DNA from: Paenibacillus aceris
GTDB taxonomy: Bacteria > Bacillota > Bacilli > Paenibacillales > NBRC-103111
Direction: 5' to 3'
Length of the DNA stretch: 64,000 nt
Assembly (NCBI RefSeq): GCF_017874035.1
Contig: NZ_JAGGKV010000005.1
Coordinates: forward strand, 310,001 to 374,000
The position numbers were made by a program, and so were the translations under genes. Shown here piece by piece: positions 1-9,196 of the stretch; position 1 is the first letter of the stretch; every line of letters begins with the position of its first letter. The notes below the pieces were generated by a model that saw only the letters and a list, made by a program, of their open reading frames with translations, searched no databases and was not told the origin of the DNA.

Positions 1-27
1 GGAGAGAAGCGCGTCTTTTTTTGTTGA

Positions 28-57
28 AACATGTTAGTCAAAAAAACACAACATGTT
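28..57. promoter_or_regulatory. Paired AACATGTT boxes, candidate operator
   Basis: The palindromic octamer AACATGTT occurs at 28-35 and again at 50-57, a 22-bp period, about two helical turns. This puts both copies on one face of the DNA upstream of the first transporter gene. AraC-type regulators often bind such paired sites, but the regulator is not visible here. Confidence 0.35.
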
Positions 58-83
58 ACGGTTTTACACATGGATGCAAGGAA

Positions 84-97
84 TGATAGCGGTTACA
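84..97 (+). promoter_or_regulatory. cre box (CcpA site)
   Basis: TGATAGCGGTTACA fits the Bacillus cre consensus TGWNANCGNTNWCA at every defined position. It ends 32 bp before the first permease start, a suitable place for carbon catabolite repression of the 130-6403 sugar operon. The assignment to CcpA is inferred from the consensus alone. Confidence 0.55.
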
Positions 98-129
98 ATA
101 AAGCTGCAACTTAGGAAGGAGAGATAATA

Positions 130-1092
130 ATGGAGTTAAGGAGTAAACCCGCATCACGGGAACAAGCGGGCTCTTTTCCGGCAGAAGCCGTGAAGCGAAA
201 GCCTTATTGGTTGAAGCACTGGCAAATATATTCAATGGTTCTTCCGGGACTGATTTATTTTATTTTGTTTAAATATATTCCTCTATCGGGTGTAATTATT
301 GCGTTTCAGGATTATAGCGTATTTACCGGTATTTTCGGCAGTAGCTTTGTCGGGCTTAATCATTTTCACAACCTTTTCACATATCCCGAATTTCTTCGTG
401 TCTTAAAGAACACACTGCTGATCAGCATCTACCAGATTGTCCTAGGGTTTCCGGCACCAATCGCTTTGGCTATGTTGATGAATGAAGTGCGCAAGATGTT
501 TTTTAAACGCGCGGTGCAAACAGTTCTATATCTTCCGCATTTCATTTCCTGGGTCATTGTCGGAGGACTCGTTATCAACTTTTTGTCCCCAAGCTCAGGC
601 ATGGTCAACGATTTTCTCAAGTGGCTGGGCAAGGAGCCTGTCTTTTTCATGCAGGAGCCAAATTACTTCCGTTCGATCGTAGTTACTTCGGGAATATGGA
701 AAGAGGTTGGCTGGGGGACGATCATTTATCTTGCGGCCTTGGCAGGCATCAATCCAGAGCTTTATGAGTCAGCCGAAGTGGATGGAGCCGGGAAGCTGAA
801 GCAGGCGTTCAGCATTACGCTGCCATCGCTTTTGCCAACGATTATGGTGCTGCTGCTGCTGCGAGTCGGACACGTGCTTGACCTAGGTTTCGAGCAAATC
901 TACATGCTGCTGAATCCTCTCGTGACGGAGACGGGTGAAGTTCTCGATACTTACATTTATCGCATCGGGCTCCTGGGCGGACAATATAGCTATACGACGG
1001 CAATTGGATTATTTAAATCGCTTGTAGGCGTCATTCTAGTTGTTGGCGCTAACCAACTAAGCAAGAAAACAACTGGAAATTCAATTTATTAA
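130..1092 (+). CDS. Sugar ABC transporter permease, LplB/YteP type
   Basis: This 320-residue integral membrane protein is one of two permeases of a CUT1-type carbohydrate importer. About six hydrophobic segments follow a charged N-terminus (residues 1-35). The cytoplasmic EAA loop that docks on the ATPase is visible near residue 214 as ESAEVDGAG followed by an LP pair. A GGAAGGAG ribosome site lies just before the ATG. The second permease begins 21 bp downstream and a binding lipoprotein follows, so the three form one importer. No ATPase is encoded here; systems of this type usually share an MsmX-like ATPase encoded elsewhere. The substrate is probably an oligosaccharide handled by the downstream glycoside hydrolase. 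Confidence 0.9.
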   Translation: MELRSKPASREQAGSFPAEAVKRKPYWLKHWQIYSMVLPGLIYFILFKYIPLSGVIIAFQDYSVFTGIFGSSFVGLNHFHNLFTYPEFLRVLKNTLLISIYQIVLGFPAPIALAMLMNEVRKMFFKRAVQTVLYLPHFISWVIVGGLVINFLSPSSGMVNDFLKWLGKEPVFFMQEPNYFRSIVVTSGIWKEVGWGTIIYLAALAGINPELYESAEVDGAGKLKQAFSITLPSLLPTIMVLLLLRVGHVLDLGFEQIYMLLNPLVTETGEVLDTYIYRIGLLGGQYSYTTAIGLFKSLVGVILVVGANQLSKKTTGNSIY

Positions 1093-1113
1093 TTCTGAAA
1101 GGAGAGCGGTACA

Positions 1114-1983
1114 TTGATCAGGGAAAATGCCTCTCGACGTGCATTTATGTATGGCAATTATTTGGTTTTAACGGTAGTAAGTTTAGCTATGCTTCTTCCA
1201 TTTCTACATATATTTGCGGGCTCTCTAAGCAGCGGGAGCGCAATTTCTCAAGGACGGGTCAGCATCTTTCCCGTTGAATGGACGATGATTAATTATAAAG
1301 CCGTGCTGCAAAACGCAGCTATATGGAAATCCTTCGGCGTGACCGTTCTATTGACAGTCGGAGGGACGGTGTTCAATCTGTTTTTTACCTCATTAATGGC
1401 ATACGGTTTATCTAAAAATGAATTGAAGGGCCGCTCCTTAATTTTATTGTTGATTGTGTTGACAATGATTTTTCAAGTACCGCTGATTCCCGGATATTTG
1501 CTGGTCAAGTCTCTAGGAATGCTGAATACACTGTGGTCTCTTATCATACCTGGAACGATAAGTGCTTTTAATTTGATCATTATGATTTCTTTTTTTCGTG
1601 ATATTCCAGAAGGGCTTGTGGAGGCTGCACGCATTGACGGCTGCGGCGAGTACCGCACTTGGTGGAGCATCGTGCTTCCTTTGTCGCTGCCATCGCTTAG
1701 CACCATCGGATTGTTTTATGCGGTTGGCCATTGGAACGGGTATTTCAGTGCGATCATGTACATCCGTGACCCTGCCTTATTTCCGCTACAGGTCAAGCTT
1801 CGCCAGTTGCTAGTCGAAAGTGATACCGAATCATTGATGCAGAGTGTAAACGTGACGCTGCAATCGATGGAAGGCATTAAGATGGCGACCATCATCGTTG
1901 CTACCGTTCCCATATTGTTGATTTACCCGCTGATCCAGAAACATTTTATTAAAGGCGCCATGCTTGGGTCAGTGAAAGGTTAA
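1114..1983 (+). CDS. Sugar ABC transporter permease, YtcP/LplC type
   Basis: The second permease (289 residues) of the first importer starts at TTG, with AAAGGAGAG 8 bp upstream; no ATG is better placed. It has the usual six-helix MalG-like architecture, an EAARIDGCG ATPase-docking loop near residue 169, and the typical C-terminus ending in GSVKG. Its neighbours are the LplB-type permease before it and the lipoprotein gene after it, both within about 35 bp, which indicates one transcript. Confidence 0.9.
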   Translation: MIRENASRRAFMYGNYLVLTVVSLAMLLPFLHIFAGSLSSGSAISQGRVSIFPVEWTMINYKAVLQNAAIWKSFGVTVLLTVGGTVFNLFFTSLMAYGLSKNELKGRSLILLLIVLTMIFQVPLIPGYLLVKSLGMLNTLWSLIIPGTISAFNLIIMISFFRDIPEGLVEAARIDGCGEYRTWWSIVLPLSLPSLSTIGLFYAVGHWNGYFSAIMYIRDPALFPLQVKLRQLLVESDTESLMQSVNVTLQSMEGIKMATIIVATVPILLIYPLIQKHFIKGAMLGSVKG

Positions 1984-2016
1984 TATATCATGATAAGCGA
2001 AAAGGAGACGGGTCAA

Positions 2017-3576
2017 ATGAGAAAAAAAATGACGTTGCTTGCATTATCCGCTGTATTGGCTGCCGGGACTCTGGCAGGTTGTTCATCAAGCGGCGGCTCT
2101 CAGACTCAAGCCACTTCACCGGCTGCAAAAACAGAAGAAAAACCGGCGAAGGTGAAAGTTGGCATCGGTACGGAAGGACTTCAATATATTGAAGGTTCTC
2201 CGAACATTAATGAAGACAAATATACGAAGAAGCTTCGTGAATTATCCAAAACAGATGTGACGTTGGAGTTAATTCCGCACAGCCAGTTTGATCAGAAGCT
2301 GACGCTGTTGTTTGCCGGCGGCGAACTGCCAGATCTGCTGCAAACGCACGGTATTAACCGTCCGGAGGTGGCTCCTGCCGTTGATACGGGTGTATTAATT
2401 CCACTGAACGAACTAATTGATAAATATGGCCCTAATTTGAAAAAGAATATTCCGAAGGAAGCATGGGATTTTGCCTCTGTCAGCAAGGGGGGTAAAATTT
2501 ACGGCATCCCTAACGTTAACCCGACTCCCAACGGCAATGTGATGATGGTTCGTAAGGATTGGCTGGATAAATTGGGCATGAAGCCGCCGAAAACTGTGGA
2601 TGAATATATCGAAATGTTGAAAGCGTTTAAAGAGAAAGATCCGAATGGCAACGGAAAGCAGGATGAGATTCCATTCTCCGGACGCGAGAAGCTGGCTTTT
2701 ACCGAAGCGTTCTTCGGAGCATATGATGTGATGCCAGCAGATTGGAAATTTGAAAACGGACAGCTGATTCCGAACATGATCCGACCCAACATGAAAGAAG
2801 CATTAGGGGTTTACCGGAAGCTTTATGAACAAAAGCTGCTGGACAACGAGGTATTTGTGCAAAAGCCGAAGGATTGGGATGCAAAAATTAAAGCCCAAGG
2901 TGTAGTAGGTTTATGGATCCATGGTCCAAGATTGGCTGATAAATGGGCGGCAGAGGTTAAGACTGGAAGCCCTACATCCCAGTTGGAAATTATTCCAGCA
3001 CCAGTAGGACCTGACGGCAAAGGCGGTTTGAGCATCGGGAGCACGGTTGGAGGGAATGTGTGGGTCATTCCAAAAACGACCAAAAATCCTGAAAATGCGA
3101 TCAAGCTCCTGGATTGGTTCTATTCTGACGAAGCTCAGAAGTTCCTCACCTACGGTCTGGAGGGTGATGATTACACAGTTGAGGGCGGTAAAATTAAATA
3201 CAAATATCCGCAGAAGCAGGATGATATTTATAGAGAGGAAATGCATCTTACATGGCTTCGAATGGTCGGCCCTTCTCATCTGAGCGATGCGGAATTTATG
3301 AAGAACCGTCCATCCGGAGATCTCGTGATGAAAGCAATAGATGTAGCATCCAAGGAAGGCCGTAAAAATGACGGATTAGGTATGCCGGCGCTGCCGACAC
3401 TGCAAGCTCGTCCGGAACTGGCAAGAGATGGTCTTTGGTTGGAGCTTGCTGCAAAGATCGTAACCGGCAAGGAGTCCCCCGATGCGTTCGATAAGTTCGT
3501 GGAGGATTGGAAGAAACGCGGCGGGGACCAAGTCATTAAAGAAGCTACGGATTGGTATAAAAGCACTCACAAATAA
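2017..3576 (+). CDS. Sugar-binding lipoprotein, LplA type
   Basis: A 519-residue extracellular substrate-binding protein for the preceding permeases. An upstream in-frame ATG exists at 1990, but the AAAGGAG site at 2001-2007 serves the ATG at 2017, which opens a clean lipoprotein signal: MRKKM, a hydrophobic run and the lipobox LAGC with Cys22. The mature protein begins with a Ser/Gly/Thr linker and has the family 1 solute-binding layout with the RKDWLDKLGMKPP stretch common to LplA-like proteins. It anchors in the outer leaflet and captures an oligosaccharide whose identity cannot be read from sequence. Confidence 0.9.
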   Translation: MRKKMTLLALSAVLAAGTLAGCSSSGGSQTQATSPAAKTEEKPAKVKVGIGTEGLQYIEGSPNINEDKYTKKLRELSKTDVTLELIPHSQFDQKLTLLFAGGELPDLLQTHGINRPEVAPAVDTGVLIPLNELIDKYGPNLKKNIPKEAWDFASVSKGGKIYGIPNVNPTPNGNVMMVRKDWLDKLGMKPPKTVDEYIEMLKAFKEKDPNGNGKQDEIPFSGREKLAFTEAFFGAYDVMPADWKFENGQLIPNMIRPNMKEALGVYRKLYEQKLLDNEVFVQKPKDWDAKIKAQGVVGLWIHGPRLADKWAAEVKTGSPTSQLEIIPAPVGPDGKGGLSIGSTVGGNVWVIPKTTKNPENAIKLLDWFYSDEAQKFLTYGLEGDDYTVEGGKIKYKYPQKQDDIYREEMHLTWLRMVGPSHLSDAEFMKNRPSGDLVMKAIDVASKEGRKNDGLGMPALPTLQARPELARDGLWLELAAKIVTGKESPDAFDKFVEDWKKRGGDQVIKEATDWYKSTHK

Positions 3577-3594
3577 AAATGGATAGACGGGCTG

Positions 3595-3617
3595 GGGCAT
3601 TGTTCTATGCAATGCCC
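3595..3617 (+). terminator. Weak terminator or attenuator
   Basis: GGGCATTG at 3595-3602 pairs with CAATGCCC at 3610-3617 around a 7-nt loop. The following tract is only moderately T-rich. It lies between the lipoprotein and hydrolase genes and may lower downstream expression or protect the lipoprotein mRNA rather than fully stop transcription. Confidence 0.45.
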
Positions 3618-3685
3618 TATTCTCTGTAATTTTCATGGAACATTACTTTATGCTTAAACCTTATACAAGGAGTCGGTTGTCGCAT

Positions 3686-6403
3686 ATGGAGCATTTACGT
3701 GGTACACATGACTTAAAGCAGCTCCCCCTGTGGGGGCCCTACACGAAGAAATATATAGGAATCTCGCATATAGCCGATTCGGAGAGGGGATTCCGCTTCG
3801 ATCTAAGCGTATTTCCCGGCTTTTACCGCAGAAAAGTCGATGTGCCGAATGTGATGTGGGAGTCAGGATATCATCCGTGGGAAGCCGCGCCCGATTTAAG
3901 CTGGTATACGCACCGGCATGAGCTCGAATGGAAGGATCAGGTCTACACGGATATCTCTTACGCCGAATTATCAGCAAATGCGAGGTTAATCCGCTGTGAA
4001 TTCGTTAACCGGACGCAGGCTAGTCAAAATGTCGTGCTGCATTACATGGCCTCCATGCATTTTCCGCAAGTGCGTGGGCACGGGGAGCAGCTGCGGACCG
4101 TTCGCCCCGAGCTTCCGAAGGAGCGGGCGTTATGGAGGGATGCGCTGGACTATGATTCATTGGCATTCGCAACGCACCGGCCGAACGATAATCTGGTTTA
4201 CGACGGTTTTATTCGCGGAGAAGAGCGAGGGCAGAACCTAGTGGGAGGCTCGTCTCTCCGTTTCGGCCAGGAAGCGGGAGACCGCGTTGCCTATACAATT
4301 ACGCTGGCTGAACCGATGAAGCAAGCTGCGCTGCTCTTGCGTTACAGGATGAAGGATGGACAACGACTTCGCCTTCAAATCAACGGTGCCTTTGATGCTT
4401 CTATGGAGCTTAACGGAACGGATGAGCCGGATGAATGTTATGTTGACGTGGGGACGCTGCCAGCGGGGCGGCATGAGGTTGTATTCACTACTGCCGAATC
4501 CTCCTCCAGTACGAGCGATTGCGCCGTTTCGGCGGAGCTTGATGGGTTTATCCTTACAGAGCGGGACTTACTGGGGAAGGTGCGGTTTGTGCATGAAACA
4601 ACAGAGGCGCATCCGCAACGGTTTCCAGGGCCAGTTCCTAATAGTCTATTGCTCAAATATGAAGGCATCGAAGCTTACTACGGGTTGCTTTGGGCTTGTG
4701 ATGACTATGAGGTGCGGGAGTTCCACTGTGATGAGCTTGATCGTTTTATGCGGCATAATGTACATCATCATGTTCACTCGGTGTTTAAAGGAGAAGGTGA
4801 CGGTCACTTCACCAATGTTTATTTGAGACCTATTCCATTAGCTCCACAGTCAAGCAAGACCCTATATGGAATGGTTTGCTGCGGAACCAAAGATGAGGTG
4901 ATGGGGCAGATTTTATCCTATAAGCCCGATGCCGAGCAGTTCGAGACGTTCTTCTCATCTGTGAAGCGGAAGTCAAAGTCCAAGCCATTCAACCCCTCTG
5001 GGGAGCCTTATCGCTTCAGTCAGCAACTGATGGAGGCTACCTTGGCTACGAATGTCGTTTATCCGGTTTATACGAAGCAGTCGTATATTCGCCATAACAC
5101 TCCCGGGCGGTGGTGGGATAGCTTGTACACTTGGGATTCGGGTTTTATCGGAATCGGATTGGCCGAGCTCGATATAGAGCGTGCGGTGGAATGTCTGAAT
5201 GCCTATGTTACAGAACCGGGAGACCCTCATGCGGCTTTCATTCATCACGGCAGTATGGTTCCTGTACAGCACTACTTGTTCCTGGAACTATGGAATAAAA
5301 CGCAGTCGAGAGAGTTTTTGGACTATTATTACCCTAGGCTTAGGCAATATTATCAATTTTATGCCGGCAAAATGGGAAGTTCAACAACAGGAATTTTTTC
5401 TTCCCATTTGCTGAAGACGTGGGATTATTTCTATAACTCCGGAGGCTGGGACGACTATCCGCCACAAGTCGAAGTCCACCGTAGCCGTTTGACAGCCAAA
5501 GCGGCACCTATATCCAATACCTGCCATGCAATACGTATCGCCAAAATTTTGAAAATGGCAGCAGCCGCAATAGGCGGGTTGGAAGAGGACATTTATGAAT
5601 ACGATAGTGATATTGGACGCTTTGGAAAAGCTGTTCAGGCATATGCCTGGGATGAGGAAAGCGGCTATTTCGGCTATGTTCTGCATGATGAACAGGGGAG
5701 CCCCAAAGGATTGCTCCGGCATGAAAGCGGACAAAATTACAATATGGGGCTAGATGGAGCCTATCCGCTGATAGCCGGCATTTGCACTCCCGAACAGGAA
5801 AAGCGTTTAGTAGGATATATTTCTGATGGTGAGCGGTTATGGAGTCCGATCGGTCTGTCGACTGTAGATCAGAGCGCCGCTTATTTTAAGAAAGACGGCT
5901 ATTGGAACGGGGCCGTTTGGATGCCGCATCAATGGATATATTGGAAAATGCTTCTTGCTCTTGGGTTTAGTGAACCTGCTCACCGTATTGCCCGCACGGG
6001 TTTGAAGCTGTGGCAAAGAGAAACCGGAGAAACCTACAACTGCTATGAACATTTTATCGTGCAGTCCGGGAGAGGAGCTGGGTGGCATCACTTCGGCGGA
6101 CTTTCAGCCCCTGTGCTGAGCTGGTTTGCCTCTTATTACCGGCCGGGTACGCTCACATGCGGTTATGACGTTTGGCTGAAAAAGACAGATTTTAATTATG
6201 ACAATACGGAGCTCTCGGCTGATCTTAGCTATTTTGGAGAGGAAGGCCGCGACCATACCGTGCTGGTTTGTATGAAGGCGGGACCCTTGTATCGCGTGTC
6301 TTGGAATGAGCAACCAGTCGGGTTCTCAACGGATGGCGATGGATTGCTGGATATTCGCTTGCCGGGGGAAAGCAGTGGAAGGCTAACGGTTACTTTGGTC
6401 TGA
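3686..6403 (+). CDS. Glycoside hydrolase, MGH1/GH63-like (alpha/alpha)6 barrel
   Basis: A 905-residue protein without signal peptide, so probably a cytoplasmic enzyme acting on sugars brought in by the preceding importer. The N-terminal half is beta-rich. The C-terminal half carries clan-GH-G-like barrel signatures: WWDSLYTWDSGF (about 500 residues into the longest frame), GWDDYPPQ about 110 residues later, WMPHQW, and TYNCYEHF near the end. By analogy with GH63 enzymes, the Asp of GWDD and the Glu of YEHF are candidate acid and base; this is inference. The ATG at 3635 has no ribosome site, whereas AAGGAG at 3667-3672 precedes the ATG at 3686, though the 13-nt spacing is long. The linkage cleaved is unknown. 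Confidence 0.75.
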   Translation: MEHLRGTHDLKQLPLWGPYTKKYIGISHIADSERGFRFDLSVFPGFYRRKVDVPNVMWESGYHPWEAAPDLSWYTHRHELEWKDQVYTDISYAELSANARLIRCEFVNRTQASQNVVLHYMASMHFPQVRGHGEQLRTVRPELPKERALWRDALDYDSLAFATHRPNDNLVYDGFIRGEERGQNLVGGSSLRFGQEAGDRVAYTITLAEPMKQAALLLRYRMKDGQRLRLQINGAFDASMELNGTDEPDECYVDVGTLPAGRHEVVFTTAESSSSTSDCAVSAELDGFILTERDLLGKVRFVHETTEAHPQRFPGPVPNSLLLKYEGIEAYYGLLWACDDYEVREFHCDELDRFMRHNVHHHVHSVFKGEGDGHFTNVYLRPIPLAPQSSKTLYGMVCCGTKDEVMGQILSYKPDAEQFETFFSSVKRKSKSKPFNPSGEPYRFSQQLMEATLATNVVYPVYTKQSYIRHNTPGRWWDSLYTWDSGFIGIGLAELDIERAVECLNAYVTEPGDPHAAFIHHGSMVPVQHYLFLELWNKTQSREFLDYYYPRLRQYYQFYAGKMGSSTTGIFSSHLLKTWDYFYNSGGWDDYPPQVEVHRSRLTAKAAPISNTCHAIRIAKILKMAAAAIGGLEEDIYEYDSDIGRFGKAVQAYAWDEESGYFGYVLHDEQGSPKGLLRHESGQNYNMGLDGAYPLIAGICTPEQEKRLVGYISDGERLWSPIGLSTVDQSAAYFKKDGYWNGAVWMPHQWIYWKMLLALGFSEPAHRIARTGLKLWQRETGETYNCYEHFIVQSGRGAGWHHFGGLSAPVLSWFASYYRPGTLTCGYDVWLKKTDFNYDNTELSADLSYFGEEGRDHTVLVCMKAGPLYRVSWNEQPVGFSTDGDGLLDIRLPGESSGRLTVTLV

Positions 6404-6468
6404 GTGCCGAAACAATTTATACTTCATATTGCGACGAAGTCTTTAAATACGTTTTTGCGGTATATTTC

Positions 6469-6497
6469 ACACCACGGAGTATCTGTGGTGTTTTTTT
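6469..6497 (+). terminator. Rho-independent terminator
   Basis: ACACCAC (6469-6475) pairs with GTGGTGT (6485-6491), followed by a run of T. It ends the 130-6403 transporter-hydrolase operon. Confidence 0.85.
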
Positions 6498-6616
6498 ATT
6501 GAACAAATGGATTCGAGAGTTTAATAAGTAAACCTTCCTACACATGTTGGCTTAAAATTGGAATAAAATGAAATACTAAACTCATTTCACTTTTAGCGAT
6601 CCGGAGGTTTTTCTAA

Positions 6617-8185
6617 ATGCTGCACATTATCCTGTTAGTCATATTGATTGCTATCGTTATTTTGCCACCACTCATCTTTTTTGGTTATATGTATGTTTTA
6701 TCCAAAAAACCAAAGCATTCCATCATCCGCTCTCACCCGTTCCTTGGTTGGCTGCGTTATTTGCTTGAAAAGCTCGGACCCGAGTTTCGCCAATACTGGT
6801 TTGACAATGATACGGATGGGAAGCCTTTCTCGCGAGCTGATTTTGTCGGGATTGTGTATGCGGCGAAATACCGGACAGATCTCATCTCATTCGGTGGCAA
6901 ACGCGATTATGAAAAACCTGGTTTCTATTTGTCCAACGCCATGTTTCCGAAATTGACTAGCGAGCTTAGGGTGGATAACAAAGAGACGATACCCGGAAAA
7001 AAATATGTCATTACCGATGAGGGGCTTTTTACTCGGCAGGAAAAGTTCGTGGAAGAACAAGTGAAACCTTGGTTGCTAGATGATGACGATGTCATTGTGG
7101 TAGGAGAAAACCGCAGAAACCCTTGGCGGCTTAAAGGCATGTTCGGTGCTTCAGCCACTTCCTACGGAGCAGTCGGCGAGCATTATATTCAGTCCACTGG
7201 TAGCGGGGCAAGGATGGCGGGTGGCTCGTGGATCAATACAGGTGAAGGCGGGGTTGCGGATGTACATCTTGCGACGGGGGTCGATATCATTTCACAGATC
7301 GGGCCCGGCATGTTTGGCTTCCGAGATGGTAGTGGCAACTTCTCCATAGAAGAATACAAGCACAAAGCTAAGGTCACAAATATCAAGGCTTTTGAATTGA
7401 AGTTTCATCAGGGTGCCAAAATACGTGGCGGACACCTTGAAGGCTCAAAGGTAACCGAGAAAGTCGCAGCAGCCCGCTTGGTGCCTGTTGGGAAAACGGT
7501 GAATTCGCCGAATCGGTTTGAATTTCTAACCAATCCGGAGGAAGCACTCCGTTTCATCAGCACCCTGCAAGAAGAGGGAGGCAAACCGGTGGGCATCAAA
7601 ATTGTCGTCGGTGATCCGAAGCGTCTAGAACCGTTTTTCCGTTCTATGGTAGAGTTGGATATCTATCCGGATTTCATTACAGTAGACGGTTCTGAGGGTG
7701 GTTCTGGAGCGACCTTTAAGGCGATGGCGGATGGTATGGGATTACCGCTCTTTGCCGCGCTGCTCATCCTCGACGATATAGCTAGAAAATTCGGCGTGCG
7801 CGACCGTTTCAAAATTTTCGCTTCCGGTAAGCTCATAACGCCTGATAAAGTTGCAATCGCCTTAGCTTTGGGTGCCGACTGTGTCAACTCTGCTCGCGGC
7901 TTTATGATGGCTAACGGTTGTATCATGGCACTGCAGTGCCATACAGGTAAGTGCCCGACCGGCATTACAACCACGGATTCCAAGTATCAGGCTGCTCTGG
8001 CACCAGAGGAAAAGCAATGGCGGGTAATGAACTACATCCTTCAACTAAGGGAAGGATTATTCTCGCTGGCTGCAGCCTGTGGTTTGGAAAGCCCGCGTAG
8101 ATTCACGCGGGAACACGTGGTGTTTACGAACGAAAGCGGTCAGTGTATGCGAATCATTGATTTGTTTCCTTATCCAGAATCCTGA
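6617..8185 (+). CDS. FMN-binding glutamate synthase-like protein (YerD family)
   Basis: A 522-residue protein related to the FMN/iron-sulfur domain of the glutamate synthase large subunit, but standing alone, like YerD of Bacillus subtilis. One N-terminal membrane helix (residues 3-25) is followed by the (beta/alpha)8 synthase domain. The Gly-rich stretch GSEGGSGATF and the cluster-binding CHTGKCPTGITT near residues 445-456 are visible. It lacks the glutaminase and NADPH domains, so ordinary glutamate synthesis cannot be assumed; the reaction of these stand-alone proteins is not firmly known. CCGGAGG lies 9 nt before the ATG. It is monocistronic between a terminator and a convergent gene. Confidence 0.88.
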   Translation: MLHIILLVILIAIVILPPLIFFGYMYVLSKKPKHSIIRSHPFLGWLRYLLEKLGPEFRQYWFDNDTDGKPFSRADFVGIVYAAKYRTDLISFGGKRDYEKPGFYLSNAMFPKLTSELRVDNKETIPGKKYVITDEGLFTRQEKFVEEQVKPWLLDDDDVIVVGENRRNPWRLKGMFGASATSYGAVGEHYIQSTGSGARMAGGSWINTGEGGVADVHLATGVDIISQIGPGMFGFRDGSGNFSIEEYKHKAKVTNIKAFELKFHQGAKIRGGHLEGSKVTEKVAAARLVPVGKTVNSPNRFEFLTNPEEALRFISTLQEEGGKPVGIKIVVGDPKRLEPFFRSMVELDIYPDFITVDGSEGGSGATFKAMADGMGLPLFAALLILDDIARKFGVRDRFKIFASGKLITPDKVAIALALGADCVNSARGFMMANGCIMALQCHTGKCPTGITTTDSKYQAALAPEEKQWRVMNYILQLREGLFSLAAACGLESPRRFTREHVVFTNESGQCMRIIDLFPYPES

Positions 8186-8217
8186 TGAATATAAACGGGA
8201 AATAATAGGTATATCCT

Positions 8218-8244
8218 GAAGGGCTGCAGAATTTGCAGCTCTTC
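8218..8244. other. Strong hairpin between convergent genes
   Basis: GAAGGGCTGCA (8218-8228) pairs with TGCAGCTCTTC (8234-8244), 11 bp with one G-U pair. No T-tract follows on either strand, so it is not a standard terminator; it may mark 3' ends of the two converging genes. Confidence 0.5.
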
Positions 8245-8310
8245 GTTCCGCTTACGAGTCGGATTGTTGATACGAACCGGAAGTACATGATTTGGAGTAT
8301 CATCAAGCTC

Positions 8311-8793
8311 TTAAAAAGAGATATAAGCTTGCGCATGCTCAAATAGGTATGCTCGATCCCAGAAGTATCTATGTTCCTTGTTATTTTTTGATTCTATTTT
8401 AATTTTTTCAATTAGATCCATTAGTGCAGACTCAATTAATTCAAATCTCACTGGTCCCCACGCCTCTTGCTTTAGTTGAGCATAATTCATGCTCTCCTTC
8501 AAAGTAAGACCTTTAATACGCTGAAAAAGGACGGCCCACATAGTCAAATCGCACTTTAGGCTTTTAGAAGGAACCGCAAACTCCTTTAACCCAACTGCTC
8601 CCGTATTTGTGGAGATGGCAATTAGCCCGCAGATATCATCTCTCTCATGTCCAAGTTGCAGCTTTTTTGCAAAATCGCTGTCAAACCGAAAACATTCTAT
8701 TCGGGTAATCTTATACTGCTGCAAATATTCAAAGGAAAGACCAATCTCTTCAGTTTCATTCATCGTAAAATTGTCAGCAATCGTGATCGGCAT
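8311..8793 (-). CDS. Unknown 160-residue protein behind a SAM-I riboswitch
   Basis: I do not recognise this family. The protein has no signal peptide or membrane helix. It starts at an ATG with AAGGAG 8 nt upstream on the minus strand, so it is a translated gene. Visible features are an N-terminal beta-type stretch (KITRIECFRFD), a GLIAISTNTGAVGLKEFAV segment reminiscent of the N-terminal capping domain of enolase-superfamily enzymes (weak resemblance), and a helical C-terminus. A SAM-I riboswitch with terminator sits directly upstream, placing it in methionine, cysteine or SAM physiology. It is expected to be expressed when SAM is low. Confidence 0.8.
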   Translation of the reverse strand: MPITIADNFTMNETEEIGLSFEYLQQYKITRIECFRFDSDFAKKLQLGHERDDICGLIAISTNTGAVGLKEFAVPSKSLKCDLTMWAVLFQRIKGLTLKESMNYAQLKQEAWGPVRFELIESALMDLIEKIKIESKNNKEHRYFWDRAYLFEHAQAYISF

Positions 8794-8828
8794 CTTTATC
8801 GCTCCTTACACATGTTTAATTAGTTCAT

Positions 8829-8864
8829 AAAAAAATGACCTTCTCTGGAGTCAGAGAAAGGTCA
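8829..8864 (-). terminator. Riboswitch expression-platform terminator
   Basis: On the minus strand a 12-bp stem with one bulged base (8864-8852 pairs with 8847-8836) around a 4-nt loop is followed by seven T. It lies between the SAM-I aptamer and the ATG at 8793, so it is the SAM-dependent terminator. Confidence 0.88.
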
Positions 8865-8888
8865 TAAAAATACAATGTCAGAACCTCG

Positions 8889-9017
8889 CTCTTATCTCCC
8901 AGATTCGCTTAATACAGCGTTTCCGCAAGAATTAGCACCGTGCATTCCTTTGTTTAACAAAGGTTTGTCGGTTGCCGGGTTTCATCGGGCTAGTCCCTCC
9001 ACCTACTCTTGATAAGA
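8889..9017 (-). promoter_or_regulatory. SAM-I (S-box) riboswitch aptamer
   Basis: Read on the minus strand, the segment holds the canonical S-box pieces in order: the 5' P1 strand CTTATC, AAGAGTAGGTGGAGGGACTA, GCCCGATGAAACCCGGCAACC, a P3/P4 region with GGTGCTAATTC, and the closing P1 strand GATAAGAG. P1 pairs 9016-9011 with 8896-8891. SAM binding should stabilise P1 and permit the terminator at 8864-8829; without SAM an antiterminator allows expression of the 160-residue gene. Confidence 0.93.
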
Positions 9018-9042
9018 AAATTCAACATATTCGATTGTTTTT

Positions 9043-9070
9043 ATAATACTATAAAGCATTTTGATGTCAA
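9043..9070 (-). promoter_or_regulatory. Sigma-A promoter of the SAM-I leader
   Basis: On the minus strand TTGACA (9070-9065), a 16-bp spacer and TATTAT (9048-9043). The predicted start falls about 20 nt before the riboswitch P1 helix. Confidence 0.75.
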
Positions 9071-9196
9071 GAGAAATGATATAAGAGACCGGTAGCCGGA
9101 GCTTTTTAACATTTCGTCAAAACACCAAATGGCATAAGTTGTCACTCATTGCAAACTGACCTTTTCATGAGAAGTTTATAAATCTCATTGACAAAA

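Noticed and set aside
8218..8244. 11-bp hairpin between convergent genes as a terminator
   Set aside because: No T-tract on either strand; listed only as a hairpin.
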